Source: Candidatus Thalassarchaeaceae archaeon
GTDB taxonomy: Archaea > Thermoplasmatota > Poseidoniia > Poseidoniales > Thalassarchaeaceae
Assembly (NCBI GenBank): GCA_030747485.1
Contig: JASLKP010000008.1
Span: 1-56,652 of the forward strand
DNA length: 56,652 nucleotides
Direction: 5' to 3'
Below, one piece after another: positions 43,224-52,800 of this stretch; position 1 is the first letter of the stretch; every line of letters begins with the position of its first letter. A model generated the notes under the pieces. It was not told the origin of the DNA. It did no database searches and worked only from the letters and a program-made list of their open reading frames with translations. Both the position numbers and the translations under genes were made by a program.

Positions 43224-43664
43224 ATGGTGAATTCCGACGCAGATGACCCCGAACTTCCAGAATGGGCGCTTTCAATTTGGGAAAGTTTGGGTAAACCAGA
43301 AGTGAATCACGATGTGTTGACTGGCCCATTGATTGACCGAAGAGCCGGTTTGCGACGTGACGACATAATCGAAATGCGATTGGATCCTCGTTCATTGCCC
43401 GAAGATAGTGATGTCGAAATCAGAGGGAGATTGATTGGAACGAACAAAATGAGTGTTGAAATTCTAGATGAAAACGGAGTATATCGATACATTTCTCGTT
43501 CTAATATTGTCGAAGTGCGATTGATTGCACATTTACGTCCAGCATATATCGATGATACTGAATTGCTTCACTATGAACGTGAAGACCAAAAGCGAAGGAA
43601 AAAACTCCACGAAGATGTTGAGAAAGAATCCAAGGGTGGGGACGACGAGCATATTTGGGGTTGA
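43224..43664 (+). CDS. Acidic/charged protein of unknown function
   Basis: This encodes 146 residues from ATG 43224 (frame open from 43170). The N-terminus is acidic (SDADDPELPEWALSIWESLG). The middle part looks like a small beta barrel (DVEIRGRLIGTNKMSVEILD, then YISRSNIVEVRLI), possibly Sm- or OB-like. The C-terminus is a charged helix (YEREDQKRRKKLHEDVEKE). No family recognised; nucleic-acid binding is a guess from the barrel-like part. It precedes the pterin dehydratase gene by four bases and is divergent from the GTPase. Confidence 0.68.
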   Translation: MVNSDADDPELPEWALSIWESLGKPEVNHDVLTGPLIDRRAGLRRDDIIEMRLDPRSLPEDSDVEIRGRLIGTNKMSVEILDENGVYRYISRSNIVEVRLIAHLRPAYIDDTELLHYEREDQKRRKKLHEDVEKESKGGDDEHIWG

Positions 43665-43668
43665 ACAA

Positions 43669-43914
43669 ATGGGTTCTCACCCTGATTGGAAAGTCATCGA
43701 CGACCATCATTTGGAACGAATATGGTCTTTTCCTGACTTCGCTACTGCTATTGAGTTCGTCAACAAAGTAGGAGTTATTTGTGAAGCCCAAAATCATCAT
43801 GCGGAATTTGAGTTAGGGTGGGGGCGAGTTGTTGTCCGCACATGGAGTCATGATATCGATGGGTTATCACCACGAGATTGGGCATTGATTAAGGAAATCG
43901 ATCGGTTGGTGTAA
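43669..43914 (+). CDS. Pterin-4a-carbinolamine dehydratase (PCD/DCoH family)
   Basis: PCD dehydrates 4a-hydroxy-tetrahydropterin and is used for pterin recycling. The 81-residue protein has the family core: WSFPDFATAIEFVNKVGVIC, then EAQNHHAEFELGWGRVVVRT with the catalytic His-His, then WSHDIDGLSPRDWALIKEID. The motif E-x3-H-H-A fits the family pattern. ATG 43669 is the internal start; the frame runs from 43525 through the previous gene. In prokaryotes without aromatic hydroxylases PCD-like proteins may help molybdopterin or folate metabolism instead. No phenylalanine hydroxylase is nearby. It overlaps the next gene by one base (TAATG). Confidence 0.9.
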   Translation: MGSHPDWKVIDDHHLERIWSFPDFATAIEFVNKVGVICEAQNHHAEFELGWGRVVVRTWSHDIDGLSPRDWALIKEIDRLV

Positions 43915-44234
43915 TGGAAATGAATGGTTTCAATCGACACATGTTCTTCTGCGCCCATGAGAGGGATAGTGATGCGCCCCGAGGTTGTTGTGCTGCTAAG
44001 AAGAGTTTGGCCCTGATGAAGGCAGTGAAGACTGCGGCCAAGGCAGAAGGTATCGACAATATTCGTGTGCAAAAAGCTGGTTGCCTTGGTCAATGTGAGC
44101 GCGGAATTTCTTGCGTAGTTTACCCTGAGGGCGTTTGGTACACACTCTCGGGTGAAGAGAATATTCCCGAACTTCTTGAGCATCTTCGCTCTGGAACTAT
44201 CGCTGAGCATCTGAAAATGAATCTGGAGGAGTGA
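43914..44234 (+). CDS. Thioredoxin-like 2Fe-2S ferredoxin
   Basis: This 106-residue protein shows the spacing of thioredoxin-like 2Fe-2S proteins: HMFFCAHERDSDAPRGCC (Cys-x11-Cys-Cys) and, further on, AGCLGQCERGISCVVYPEG (Cys-x3-Cys). Such proteins are found alone or as the NuoE-like part of larger enzymes. The C-terminal ENIPELLEHLRSGTIAEHL matches the usual end of this family. It probably acts as a soluble electron carrier. It starts in the stop of PCD and is followed at once by a quinone oxidoreductase-like gene, a plausible redox partner. Confidence 0.9.
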   Translation: MEMNGFNRHMFFCAHERDSDAPRGCCAAKKSLALMKAVKTAAKAEGIDNIRVQKAGCLGQCERGISCVVYPEGVWYTLSGEENIPELLEHLRSGTIAEHLKMNLEE

Positions 44235-44236
44235 AT

Positions 44237-45253
44237 ATGAAGAGAGTCATCTATGCTAAAAAAGGTGGATTAGATGCTATTGATTTTGTCGATGAAGAGG
44301 TGCCATCTCCATCGACTGGGCAAGTTCGAGTTGAAGTGCACAGAGCTGGTATCAATTTTGCAGATCTCATGATGAGACAAGGATTGTACGGGGCGGCTCC
44401 TGATTTCCCATTCACACCAGGATACGAGGTGTCTGGAATTGTGCAGGAATTAGGTGATGATGTGGAGGGGATCTCCATCGGAGATCGTGTCGTCGCACTG
44501 ACTGGATTCGGAGGATATGCAGAGCAAGTGGTGGTCGATTATCAGCGAGTATGGCCCCTACCGGAAAATGTCTCTTTCGATGCTGCTGCTGCCATGCCAG
44601 TCACATACCTCACCGCTTACCACATTTTGGTTTATCTAGGCAACTTCAAGTCTGGTGATTCTATTCTGGTCCACCATGCTGCTGGTGGAGTGGGAACAGC
44701 AACAGCCCAACTAGCAAAGGCGCTAAAATCTGGTAATGTGTATGGAACTGCGTCGGCGAACAAGGCTGCTTTTGTTGAAGCACAAGGGATGATTCACATC
44801 CCTCGTGGAGATGACTTTGTCAAGCGCATCAAGGATGATATTGGGGGAGTTCATCATGCTCTAGACCCAGTAGGTGGGAAACATGTCATGGATTCATATC
44901 GCGCCCTTCGCAATGGTGGCCGACTCTATGTTTTCGGAGCATCATCAGCTGTGAAGGGACCAAAACGTTCGATGTGGACTGCCATCAACATGTGGCGAAC
45001 GACTCCCCGTTTTGACCCGATTCGAATGATGAACTCAAACAAGGCTGTCTTCGGAGTTCACATGGGGATGTGGAAGGACGAAGATGTTGTGCGCCAGCAT
45101 ATGCTTGAACTGGCCAAGATGATGGAAATCGGATTAATCGACCCAATTATCGACTCAGTATATCGATTCGAAGATGTTGCACTAGCCCAGAAACACATCC
45201 ATGACCGTGGAAATCGTGGCAAGGTTCTACTGGATTTTAGCCCAGCGAATTAG
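44237..45253 (+). CDS. Zinc-independent medium-chain reductase, quinone oxidoreductase-like
   Basis: This 338-residue NADPH-dependent medium-chain dehydrogenase/reductase has the GroES-like N-terminal domain (RVEVHRAGINFADLMMRQGL), the family's PVTYLTAYHILVYLG and the nucleotide fold HHAAGGVGTATAQLAKAL. It lacks the Cys/His ligands of zinc alcohol dehydrogenases, so it belongs to the quinone oxidoreductase (Qor/VAT1) branch. ATG 44237 is preferred to the GTG at 44231, which overlaps the previous stop. The substrate is not known. It is convergent with the aIF2-beta gene, overlapping it by four bases. Confidence 0.9.
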   Translation: MKRVIYAKKGGLDAIDFVDEEVPSPSTGQVRVEVHRAGINFADLMMRQGLYGAAPDFPFTPGYEVSGIVQELGDDVEGISIGDRVVALTGFGGYAEQVVVDYQRVWPLPENVSFDAAAAMPVTYLTAYHILVYLGNFKSGDSILVHHAAGGVGTATAQLAKALKSGNVYGTASANKAAFVEAQGMIHIPRGDDFVKRIKDDIGGVHHALDPVGGKHVMDSYRALRNGGRLYVFGASSAVKGPKRSMWTAINMWRTTPRFDPIRMMNSNKAVFGVHMGMWKDEDVVRQHMLELAKMMEIGLIDPIIDSVYRFEDVALAQKHIHDRGNRGKVLLDFSPAN

Positions 45254-45660
45254 AGTTTTACCGGCCGAGAACCACCACATGCTTGGCATTTCAATTGAGT
45301 CGTTCGATCGGCTTTGATGAATGATGTATCTGGTGAGTTACATTGGTGACAGAGGATGTACGTCTTCACATAAACAACAATTCTCTCCTTAATTCTCTTT
45401 GGAGGAATTCGGCCTTTGAGAAGAATTCGATTGGCCTCACGAGAACCGCTGGTACCCAACTCATTCTGTAGAAATTGATAGACATGGTTTGCGTCCCTAT
45501 CCATCATTGCAACCATTTCTGAGAAATTGCGTAAAATGGTTTGATTTCCTTCAATGAGAACGTCTGGTTCAGGAAGTGACCAACGACTACGTTCTGAGAT
45601 ATCCTTGGGAATTTTCTCATGTGCTCTATCAAGCAGAGCCTCATAATCGAAGTCGGTCAT
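45250..45660 (-). CDS. Translation initiation factor aIF2 subunit beta
   Basis: This 136-residue protein is a typical-length aIF2-beta, which with alpha and gamma delivers initiator tRNA to the ribosome. It has the N-terminal DYEALLDRAHEKIP, the central fold ALR segment (NFSEMVAMMDRDANHVYQFL, FLQNELGTSG), then LKGRIPPKRIKERIVVYVKT, and a C-terminal zinc ribbon (CHQC ... CQAC). ATG 45660 gives the family length; the frame extends to 45966 through the dUTPase region on the other strand, which is not real coding. It is divergent from dUTPase with a 73-base gap. Confidence 0.95.
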   Translation of the reverse strand: MTDFDYEALLDRAHEKIPKDISERSRWSLPEPDVLIEGNQTILRNFSEMVAMMDRDANHVYQFLQNELGTSGSREANRILLKGRIPPKRIKERIVVYVKTYILCHQCNSPDTSFIKADRTTQLKCQACGGSRPVKL

Positions 45661-45733
45661 TGACTCGCCGACCCGGAACCCCTTCTTGAGACCACCGACA
45701 GAACAAACGTTCGCCACCAATGCCATCCGACTG

Positions 45734-46183
45734 ATGTCAGACGATGTTGAGGTGAGAGTTGCCCGAATCCATCCCGATGCACAGTTACCCAAACAAGGTA
45801 GTGATTTAGCCGCAGGATTTGACCTCTTTTGTGTAGAACGTGTTGAGGTCCAAAAAGGCACAACTGAATTGCTTCCAACCGGATTGGTGATGGAGATTCC
45901 AGCCGGTTGGGAAGGCCAAATACGATGTCGTTCAGGATTGGGTAAAAAGGGACTGATTTTACCCAATGGAGTCGGTACAATTGATGCTGATTATCGAGGT
46001 GAGGTGAACGTGCTGGCTCACTGGATTGGTGACGGCGAATCATATGTTGTTGAAAAAGGTGAAAGAATAGGCCAATTTCTAGTCAAAAGAGTCCCTCGAA
46101 TAATCTTCGTAGAAGTGGATCGTGAGGATTTGGACGATACGGGCCGAGGTGATGGTGGCTATGGTAGTACAGGTCGATTCTAG
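45734..46183 (+). CDS. dut: dUTPase (trimeric dUTP diphosphatase)
   Basis: This enzyme hydrolyses dUTP to dUMP, preventing uracil incorporation into DNA. The 149-residue protein shows the five trimeric dUTPase motifs: AAGFDLF; IRCRSGLGKKG; the uracil-binding LPNGVGTIDADYRGEV; KGERIGQFLV; and the C-terminal P-loop-like GRGDGGYGSTGRF. Motif 5 with GxGGxGSTG is diagnostic for dUTPase rather than dCTP deaminase. ATG 45734 is the start; the frame extends to 45686. A hairpin follows its stop. Confidence 0.95.
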   Translation: MSDDVEVRVARIHPDAQLPKQGSDLAAGFDLFCVERVEVQKGTTELLPTGLVMEIPAGWEGQIRCRSGLGKKGLILPNGVGTIDADYRGEVNVLAHWIGDGESYVVEKGERIGQFLVKRVPRIIFVEVDREDLDDTGRGDGGYGSTGRF

Positions 46184-46185
46184 GT

Positions 46186-46202
46186 GGAGTCCTATGGACT
46201 CC
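46186..46202 (+). terminator. Hairpin just after the dUTPase stop
   Basis: GGAGTCC (46186-46192), loop TAT, GGACTCC (46196-46202) is a perfect 7-bp hairpin starting three bases after the dUTPase stop. No T-run follows, so it may be an mRNA 3' end stabiliser rather than a classical terminator. The remainder of the gap to the next gene (46203-46249) shows nothing else. Confidence 0.4.
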
Positions 46203-46249
46203 GTCCGGTGAATTGATAGCATAGCGGCCATCAGAGTGTCTCGATTCCC

Positions 46250-46825
46250 ATGTCCCTGAGCATCGATGAACTCCGTGATAAGGTCGCTGAAATGAGTTCT
46301 CAGGGACTCAATACACAACAAATCGCAGATGAACTTTCAATCTCTCAAAGAACCGTAAATTGGCTCCAAACTGGAGCACCGAGTGACGAACAACCTGACG
46401 ATGTGAGAATCGGATGGAGAACCATTGGAGTGAGGCCAAATCGAATCAATGCAATTGGATCCATCATGGCAGATGTTGTAGTAGAGGAACTAGAAGAAGT
46501 GGATACAATTGTAGGCATTAGCTTGAATGGGATTTTGTTTGCCAACTCGATTGGTGACCAACTTGATGTTGATGTCGCCATTTTCCGTTCAGTTGACGAA
46601 GACGGAGGCGGGCACCTTTCTAACAAATACGGACATGTCGCCGGACGTACAGTTGTCATTGTGGACGACTTACTTTCGACTGGTGCAACAATGCGCCGTA
46701 CAATCGAAACATTACAAGCATCAGGAGCAAATGTTGCACTCTGTATTGTTCTAGTGAACAAGACCGAGGATAACGAAGTCTCAGGCATACCACTGCGGGG
46801 ACTCATTCGCACTATTCGGGTTTGA
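46250..46825 (+). CDS. GfcR/PyrE-like regulator: HTH plus phosphoribosyltransferase domain
   Basis: This 191-residue protein combines an N-terminal helix-turn-helix (residues about 4-40, LNTQQIADELSISQRTVNWL) with a phosphoribosyltransferase domain whose PRPP motif is VVIVDDLLSTGATMRRTIET. This HTH-PRT architecture is that of the archaeal orotate phosphoribosyltransferase-like family; in haloarchaea GfcR is a sugar-responsive transcription activator. Here PRPP or a nucleotide may act as ligand (inference). It lies between dUTPase and lysS in the plus-strand run, with 11 bases to lysS. Target genes are not known. Confidence 0.9.
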   Translation: MSLSIDELRDKVAEMSSQGLNTQQIADELSISQRTVNWLQTGAPSDEQPDDVRIGWRTIGVRPNRINAIGSIMADVVVEELEEVDTIVGISLNGILFANSIGDQLDVDVAIFRSVDEDGGGHLSNKYGHVAGRTVVIVDDLLSTGATMRRTIETLQASGANVALCIVLVNKTEDNEVSGIPLRGLIRTIRV

Positions 46826-46836
46826 GGTGAGAGTCA

Positions 46837-48453
46837 ATGCACTGGGCGGATGCCATCGCCAAGAGTCTCTCGCATCGTGGGCAGAAACATGTCATCGCAT
46901 CAGGAATTACTCCATCGGGGCAATTCCATATCGGACACCTTCGTGAAATTTTGACTTCAGACATCATCAAACGTGCTTGTCAAGAATTGAATTTGGACAT
47001 TGAATTTGTCTTTTTCGTCGACGATGCTGATCCATTGCGTAAGGTGTACTCCTTTCTCGATGATTCATATTCGGATTACATCGGACACCAGTTAGCCAAT
47101 ATCCCTCCACCTGATGCCAATGGAGCACCCGACCATGAACGATTTTCACAAGGAATTTCCTATGCCAAGCATTTCCTTGAGCCATTCATTGAGGCCCTCA
47201 AATCCATCGGAGTAGGGATTGATGAAATCATTTACAATTATGAATCATATCAAAATGGAAAATTCGCCGAAGTTGCTCGAATTGCATGCAATGAAGTTGA
47301 TTCAATCCGAGAGATAATTGAACGCGTATCAGGACGAGAATTAGACGACTCATGGTTCCCATGGAACCCTGTGGATTCCAATGGTTCAATCGATGGTGTC
47401 CAAGTTACTGGATGGGATGATCCAATCGTATCATGGATTGATTCGGCAGGCAATGTTGGTCAATCTAATGTCACCAAGGGAGATGGTAAACTTCCTTGGA
47501 GAGTTGACTGGCCAGGGAAATGGGCTTGGCGTGGTGTGACAATCGAACCATTTGGGAAGGATCACGGAGCCGCAGGTGGGTCTTATGATACTGGAAAGGA
47601 AATCATCAAACTATTCGGCAATGAACCACCATATCCGAAAACATATGAGTGGATTTCACTGAAAGGTGTTGGAGCGATGTCCAGTAGTACTGGAGTTTCA
47701 ATCGGTCCACTTGAGGCTCTAAAACTGGTCCCACCAGAAATTATGCGATATTTGATTGCCAGAAACAAACCCCATAGACACATCGAGTTCGACACAGGTT
47801 CTGCTCTGATTGAATTGGCCGACGAATATCAACGAAAATTAGCAGACCTTGAATCAGGCCCCGGGGATTGGGAATCACTCAGTCGACGGCAACAAATGGC
47901 ATGGGAGGCACTCAAGGCACAACTTTCGTATTCTCAAATCGATAAAGATGAGCAGGTTGTAGCATCATCACGTCGCGTCACGTTCCGACATCTTGCTCTA
48001 CTTGCACAAATTCGAGCAATTGATCAAGATGTTTGGGAGTCACTGAATCGAAGCCAGTTAATCGACAATGTAGACGAACCCCCAACTGAACTTGTTCAGA
48101 GATTATCGATGATGCGGGCATGGATTGATTCCCCGCACTTCCCAGAAGATTTCCGATTGACGATTCAATCAGAAGTATCTGAACACTCAATCAAGCATTT
48201 AGATTCCAGAGATAGAGACTATCTAAAAGATCTGAAAAAAGGAATGTCTGATTGTAATTGGGTGGCTTCAGATATCAATCACACCATATGTGAATTGGCA
48301 AAAGCGCGTGAACTCAAACTTAGAGATGCATTCGAAATGTTGTATTGGATTGTTTTGGGACAAAGTCATGGACCCAAGTTGGCATCTGTACTGGAAGAAA
48401 TGAATAAACAAGATTTGTTGAATTTACTCGATTCAGCAATTTTGAATATATGA
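46837..48453 (+). CDS. lysS: Lysyl-tRNA synthetase, class I
   Basis: This 538-residue class I LysRS is found in most archaea and a few bacteria, in place of the class II enzyme. It has the HIGH motif HIGH at 31-34 (in SGQFHIGHLREI) and a KMSKS-equivalent AMSSSTG (280-286). Between them are DDADPLRKV, WDDPIVSWIDSAGNVG and EPFGKDHGAAGGSYDTG, all typical of the family. The start ATG 46837 follows GGTGAG. It ends with a helical C-terminal anticodon-binding part. Confidence 0.96.
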   Translation: MHWADAIAKSLSHRGQKHVIASGITPSGQFHIGHLREILTSDIIKRACQELNLDIEFVFFVDDADPLRKVYSFLDDSYSDYIGHQLANIPPPDANGAPDHERFSQGISYAKHFLEPFIEALKSIGVGIDEIIYNYESYQNGKFAEVARIACNEVDSIREIIERVSGRELDDSWFPWNPVDSNGSIDGVQVTGWDDPIVSWIDSAGNVGQSNVTKGDGKLPWRVDWPGKWAWRGVTIEPFGKDHGAAGGSYDTGKEIIKLFGNEPPYPKTYEWISLKGVGAMSSSTGVSIGPLEALKLVPPEIMRYLIARNKPHRHIEFDTGSALIELADEYQRKLADLESGPGDWESLSRRQQMAWEALKAQLSYSQIDKDEQVVASSRRVTFRHLALLAQIRAIDQDVWESLNRSQLIDNVDEPPTELVQRLSMMRAWIDSPHFPEDFRLTIQSEVSEHSIKHLDSRDRDYLKDLKKGMSDCNWVASDINHTICELAKARELKLRDAFEMLYWIVLGQSHGPKLASVLEEMNKQDLLNLLDSAILNI

Positions 48454-48484
48454 TTCGGAAATTTAGAACTTGCTTTAGAACTGG

Positions 48485-48530
48485 TTTCAAGCACCACAAG
48501 GAAGCGGACGCTTGAAAACCCAAAATGGGT
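48485..48530 (+). other. Two consecutive hairpins in the gap after lysS
   Basis: TTTCAAGC (48485-48492) pairs with GCTTGAAA (48510-48517), an 8-bp perfect stem with a 17-base loop. It is followed directly by ACCCA-AAA-TGGGT (48518-48530). They occupy most of the 88-base gap and end 11 bases before the next start codon. The first could terminate lysS transcription, the second could affect translation of the next gene; neither has a T-run. Their role is unproven. Confidence 0.35.
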
Positions 48531-48541
48531 GTCGCAAGGTC

Positions 48542-49807
48542 ATGCCCGTCCATTGCCCCAGTTGCGAGGCCCCTGTCGAGGCGACCTCCAAGTTCTGTTT
48601 ACAATGTGGACATGACCTCGATAAAGATGGGCCAATTACCTCTACTGGGCACGATGTTCGTCAACTCAAAGAATTAATTCGAAGCCGTGATGATCTCTCA
48701 ATGGCTGAAAAATTTGATATGATTGCAAAGGTCGAAGATGGAGCCAATCCAATTGAATTGGGTTTGGCCGCTCCAGCGGAAGGAAGCGGGGTGACTCCAG
48801 AACAAATGGAAGCGGCTACCGCAGCTCCAAAGATCACCCCTGGGACCATTTCTGAGGCGGCTCAAAATTACACTACGAATCCTGCAGCGGCGGCAGCTGT
48901 CGCTTTAATGAGTCAACAAACTGATGCATGGGGCCACATACAATCTGGTTCAATCAACACCAATGATCCATTGTTCCTTGAAGCCATGGCGCTTGGCATG
49001 GAAGCAAGCCACCACATTCACGACATTGCAGCCGGTGGGATTGATGAAACCGATTTGACAAATGATGACCTGAGAGCAATTCCTGTTCTCAAACCACCAA
49101 AGCGTTCATTCTGTCCAAAATGTGGTTCAGATATTCATTCACATACCATGCTACAATGGCGTAAATGGAGAGACCATTCGGGAGAAGTGGTACAACTTCA
49201 GGCACAGGCCGCCATGGAAACAAGTCTTGTTCAAGTCGCCGCCCATTACCTCACTGCTACTCAAGCAGCACAGGCAGAACGAGACACTTTGATGAATCAA
49301 CTCAATGATCTTGATGAAGGAGCTTTGAAGGTGAAGATTACTGATGAACTGAAGCCTGCTCTAATGAAAGAAGCAGAAGAGACGCTTCGAAAAAAGGTCG
49401 AAGAGGAACTTCGAGAAAGTATCGAAGAAGAAATCCGAGCAGACATGGCTGCCCGAGGAGGTGGGAGAAAAGTTGTCTCTACGAGTGGTTCTTCAACATT
49501 CAAACCCTCAAAGAAAAAGGCAGCTGCTCCAGTTGTTCGCCGTGGTGCAGCTAAGAAAACGTACGAAGGAGAACCTGATGGTAAGGTAGAGTGGTTCCTT
49601 TCAGATGCACTGGATACAATCTTTGACCCACACGGTACAGGAAAGGTCCTGAAACCTAAGACCATTCTGGCCAGATCAGCAGATGGTAACGTCAGAGTCC
49701 AGGATGTCGTTCGAATTTATGCAGACGAGGGTGAAGACGGGTTGTCTGAACTTGCATGGACATCCCCATTCACCAAATACATCATCGAAGCATTCGACGC
49801 CTGTTAA
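48542..49807 (+). CDS. Zn-ribbon/coiled-coil protein of unknown function
   Basis: This encodes 421 residues from ATG 48542; the frame starts at 48512. The N-terminus is a zinc ribbon (CPSCEAPVEATSKFCLQCG, double CxxC), and a second CxxC pattern near residue 195 (SFCPKCGSDIHSHT) may take its other ligands from the histidines after it. Residues about 215-310 form a long charged coiled coil (LKPALMKEAEETLRKKVEEE), followed by a basic Ser/Lys/Ala linker. The C-terminal about 70 residues (VEWFLSDALDTIFDPHGTGK) look like a compact helical domain. No signal or membrane segment. I recognise no family; a cytoplasmic scaffold is possible. Confidence 0.78.
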   Translation: MPVHCPSCEAPVEATSKFCLQCGHDLDKDGPITSTGHDVRQLKELIRSRDDLSMAEKFDMIAKVEDGANPIELGLAAPAEGSGVTPEQMEAATAAPKITPGTISEAAQNYTTNPAAAAAVALMSQQTDAWGHIQSGSINTNDPLFLEAMALGMEASHHIHDIAAGGIDETDLTNDDLRAIPVLKPPKRSFCPKCGSDIHSHTMLQWRKWRDHSGEVVQLQAQAAMETSLVQVAAHYLTATQAAQAERDTLMNQLNDLDEGALKVKITDELKPALMKEAEETLRKKVEEELRESIEEEIRADMAARGGGRKVVSTSGSSTFKPSKKKAAAPVVRRGAAKKTYEGEPDGKVEWFLSDALDTIFDPHGTGKVLKPKTILARSADGNVRVQDVVRIYADEGEDGLSELAWTSPFTKYIIEAFDAC

Positions 49808-52800
49808 TCAGACGTAATCAACAATCAATCTTCGAGGCTCAGGCATTCCATCTTGTGCAACTTCAATCGCTTGAACCTCCATCCTTGCCCCACTCATTGT
49901 GGTGACGAATGGAATATTCAATTCCACTGCAAGCCTACGCATCATGTTCCCATCTAGAACAGCGCCGCCACTATTTCTTGGAGTGTTGATAATCAACTGG
50001 ATGTCGCCATTCCGCATCAAATCAAGGGCATCGGGGCTTTGATTCTCAGCAATTCGATAACAGGTATCAACCTCAAGGTTTCCAACATCACGTAAATGTC
50101 GTGCAGTTCCTTTTGTTGCATGTAGTGAGAAGCCCATTTCTTTGAGATTCCTCGCAATAGGAATGAGATGACCCTTATCCTCATCTTTCACAGTCAGATA
50201 TACACCACCTCTTGTGGGCACAGGTAATTCAGTTGCCAATCTGGCCTTGAGATATGCTGCTGCTGGATTGACATGGCTGCCCATGACTTCACCGGTACTC
50301 TTCATTTCAGGACCAGGTGCAGGATCTAGTCCACGGAGTTTAAGGAAGGGAAATACAGGAGCTTTCACACATACTGCATCGGTTTGTCGACGAGGAATTT
50401 CCATGTTTGCCAATTGGTCTCCAATCGTGATGTGGGCTGCAATTCTCGCCAAAGGAATCCCTGTTGCTTTGGCCACAAAGGGGAATGTACGTGAACCACG
50501 AGGATTCACTTCAAGTACGTATAATTCATCACGACAAATACAGAATTGAATATTATAACAACCTCGTATCTTTAAGCCGATTCCAATCTCTTTTGTCCAC
50601 TCATGTACCTTTGCAAGTATTTCCTCACTTACATTCTGTGTCGGAATAAAACAGGTTGAATCACCACTATGGATTCCTGCCTCTTCCAGGTGTTCCATTA
50701 CTGCTCCAACCAGTACATCTTCACCATCGCATACAGCATCGACATCCAATTCGATAGCCCCGCCTAGGTACTCGTCAACAAGCAACGGTTTGTCAGGGGC
50801 GATGTATGCGTCAGCCATGTAAGTCTCCAACTGTGCATCATCGGTTAGAATCTCCATCCCACGACCTCCGAGGACATACGAAGGACGTACGAGAACAGGG
50901 TAACCGATTTCAGCAACTGCAGCGCGAATGGCGTCTGGTGTTTTCCCAGTCCGTCCATCTGGTAATCTGATGATGCTTCGTTTCCCAAATGCTTCAAAGC
51001 GTTCACGATCACTTGCCTCATCGACTGCATCTGGTGAAGTACCCAGCATTGAACACTCAAGGCCCTGTTCCTTCAGATGAGGCATTCTTTCATCTAGAGG
51101 CAATGCAAGATTAATGGCAGTTTGTCCACCAAATTGCAACAAGATACCATCTGCACCCTCTCTGAGTAGAATCTCTGCGATACACTCGGTGGTCAATGGG
51201 TCGAAGTAAAGGCGATCGGAAGTGTCAAAATCAGTACTAACCGTTTCAGGATTATTGTTGACCAAGATTGCCTCATGTCCGGCCTCTCGAATTGCTTGGA
51301 CGGCATGCACCGCACCATAGTCAAACTCGATTCCCTGGCCAATTCGAATCGGACCTGAACCGATGACAACGAGTCTTCGTTTGTTGGGAATTTTTTCTGC
51401 GGGGACATGATCAATTCCCAACTGTGCGCTTCCACCTTCGTATGTTGCATAGTAGTAAGGAGTGACAGCTGCGAATTCTGCAGCACATGAATCGACCATT
51501 CTGAAGAGCGGGTGAATTGACAATTGGTGGCGACGTTTCATGACATCGATTTCTGTACGCCCTTCTGGCAAACGATTCCAACCACTTGATGGGAAGCCAG
51601 AGATGGCGTCAGCGATATGTGCGTCTGTAAATCCAAGTCCCTTCCATGTACGCATTTGCGCCTCAGTGATATCATTGGCATTACAATTCGCAGCGACAAT
51701 TTCAGATTCGACATCGGCGATTTTCTTGAAGCGATGTAAGAACCAACGTGTGATGTTCCCAGTACCTTCTCTGACTTCTTCGATACCCATCCCCCGACGG
51801 AATGCTTCAACCAATGCTCCCATTCGACGATCTGTAGCCACTTTTAGCCAATGTTCCAATACATCATCGGGAAGTGATTCGTTTGCACGCTCATCCATTG
51901 ATTCTCCATCGCTAGCATCAGCAAGAGTAAGTGGACGAGGGTGAGGTTGACCATATTCTAACGAGGCGATTGCTTTGAGGAAGGCCTCCTCAAAATTACG
52001 ACCAATCGCCATGACCTCTCCAGTTGATTTCATGCTGGTCCCCAAGGTTCTATCTGCAGTTCGGAACTTGTCAAATGGCCAGCGTGGAATTTTCACCACA
52101 GCATAATCGAGTGTTGGCTCAAAGGCAGCAGTAGTACCTTCACCCGTGATTGGATTGGGTAATTCATCCAATGTGTAACCCACAGCGATTAATGCTGCCA
52201 TTCGTGCGATTGGATAGCCTGTGGCTTTGGATGCAAGTGCAGAGGAACGTGATACACGAGGATTGACTTCGATGACTCTGAATTCACCGGTATCCTGATT
52301 GACAGTGAATTGAACATTGCAGCCACCTTTGATGTCGAGGCGCCGAATCAAGCGTAGGGCTGCGTCACGTAAACCCTGATGGTCTCGGTCAGAAAGTGTC
52401 TGTGCAGGTGCTACGACTACAGATTCACCAGTATGGATGCCCATAGGATCGATATTTTCCATTGTGCACACGATGATGCAGTTGTCACTGGCATCACGCA
52501 TCACCTCATATTCAAATTCCTGCCAACCGAGAATACTTTCTTCGATTAGAACTTGACCGATTTGAGAGTGAAGAATACCTTGACTCGCGATCTCAACCAA
52601 TTCACCAATGTTCCAAGCGGTTCCTCCGCCAAGGCCACCCAATGTGAATGCCGGACGAATCAGGATTGGGAATTTCCCAAGTTCATCAGCCGCTGCGAGG
52701 ACTTCATCAATAGAATTACAAGCCATGGCTTTAGAGATTGGTAAGTCAATTTCCTCACAAACTTGATTGAATAAATCGCGATCTTCGGCCTCATCAATTG

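Noticed and set aside
45661-45966. N-terminal extension of aIF2-beta to 238 residues
   Set aside because: It would be antisense to dUTPase; ATG 45660 gives the normal family length.
46345-46812. A 155-residue minus-strand frame in the GfcR-like gene
   Set aside because: Ser/Thr-rich antisense shadow; the plus-strand gene has clear HTH and PRPP motifs.
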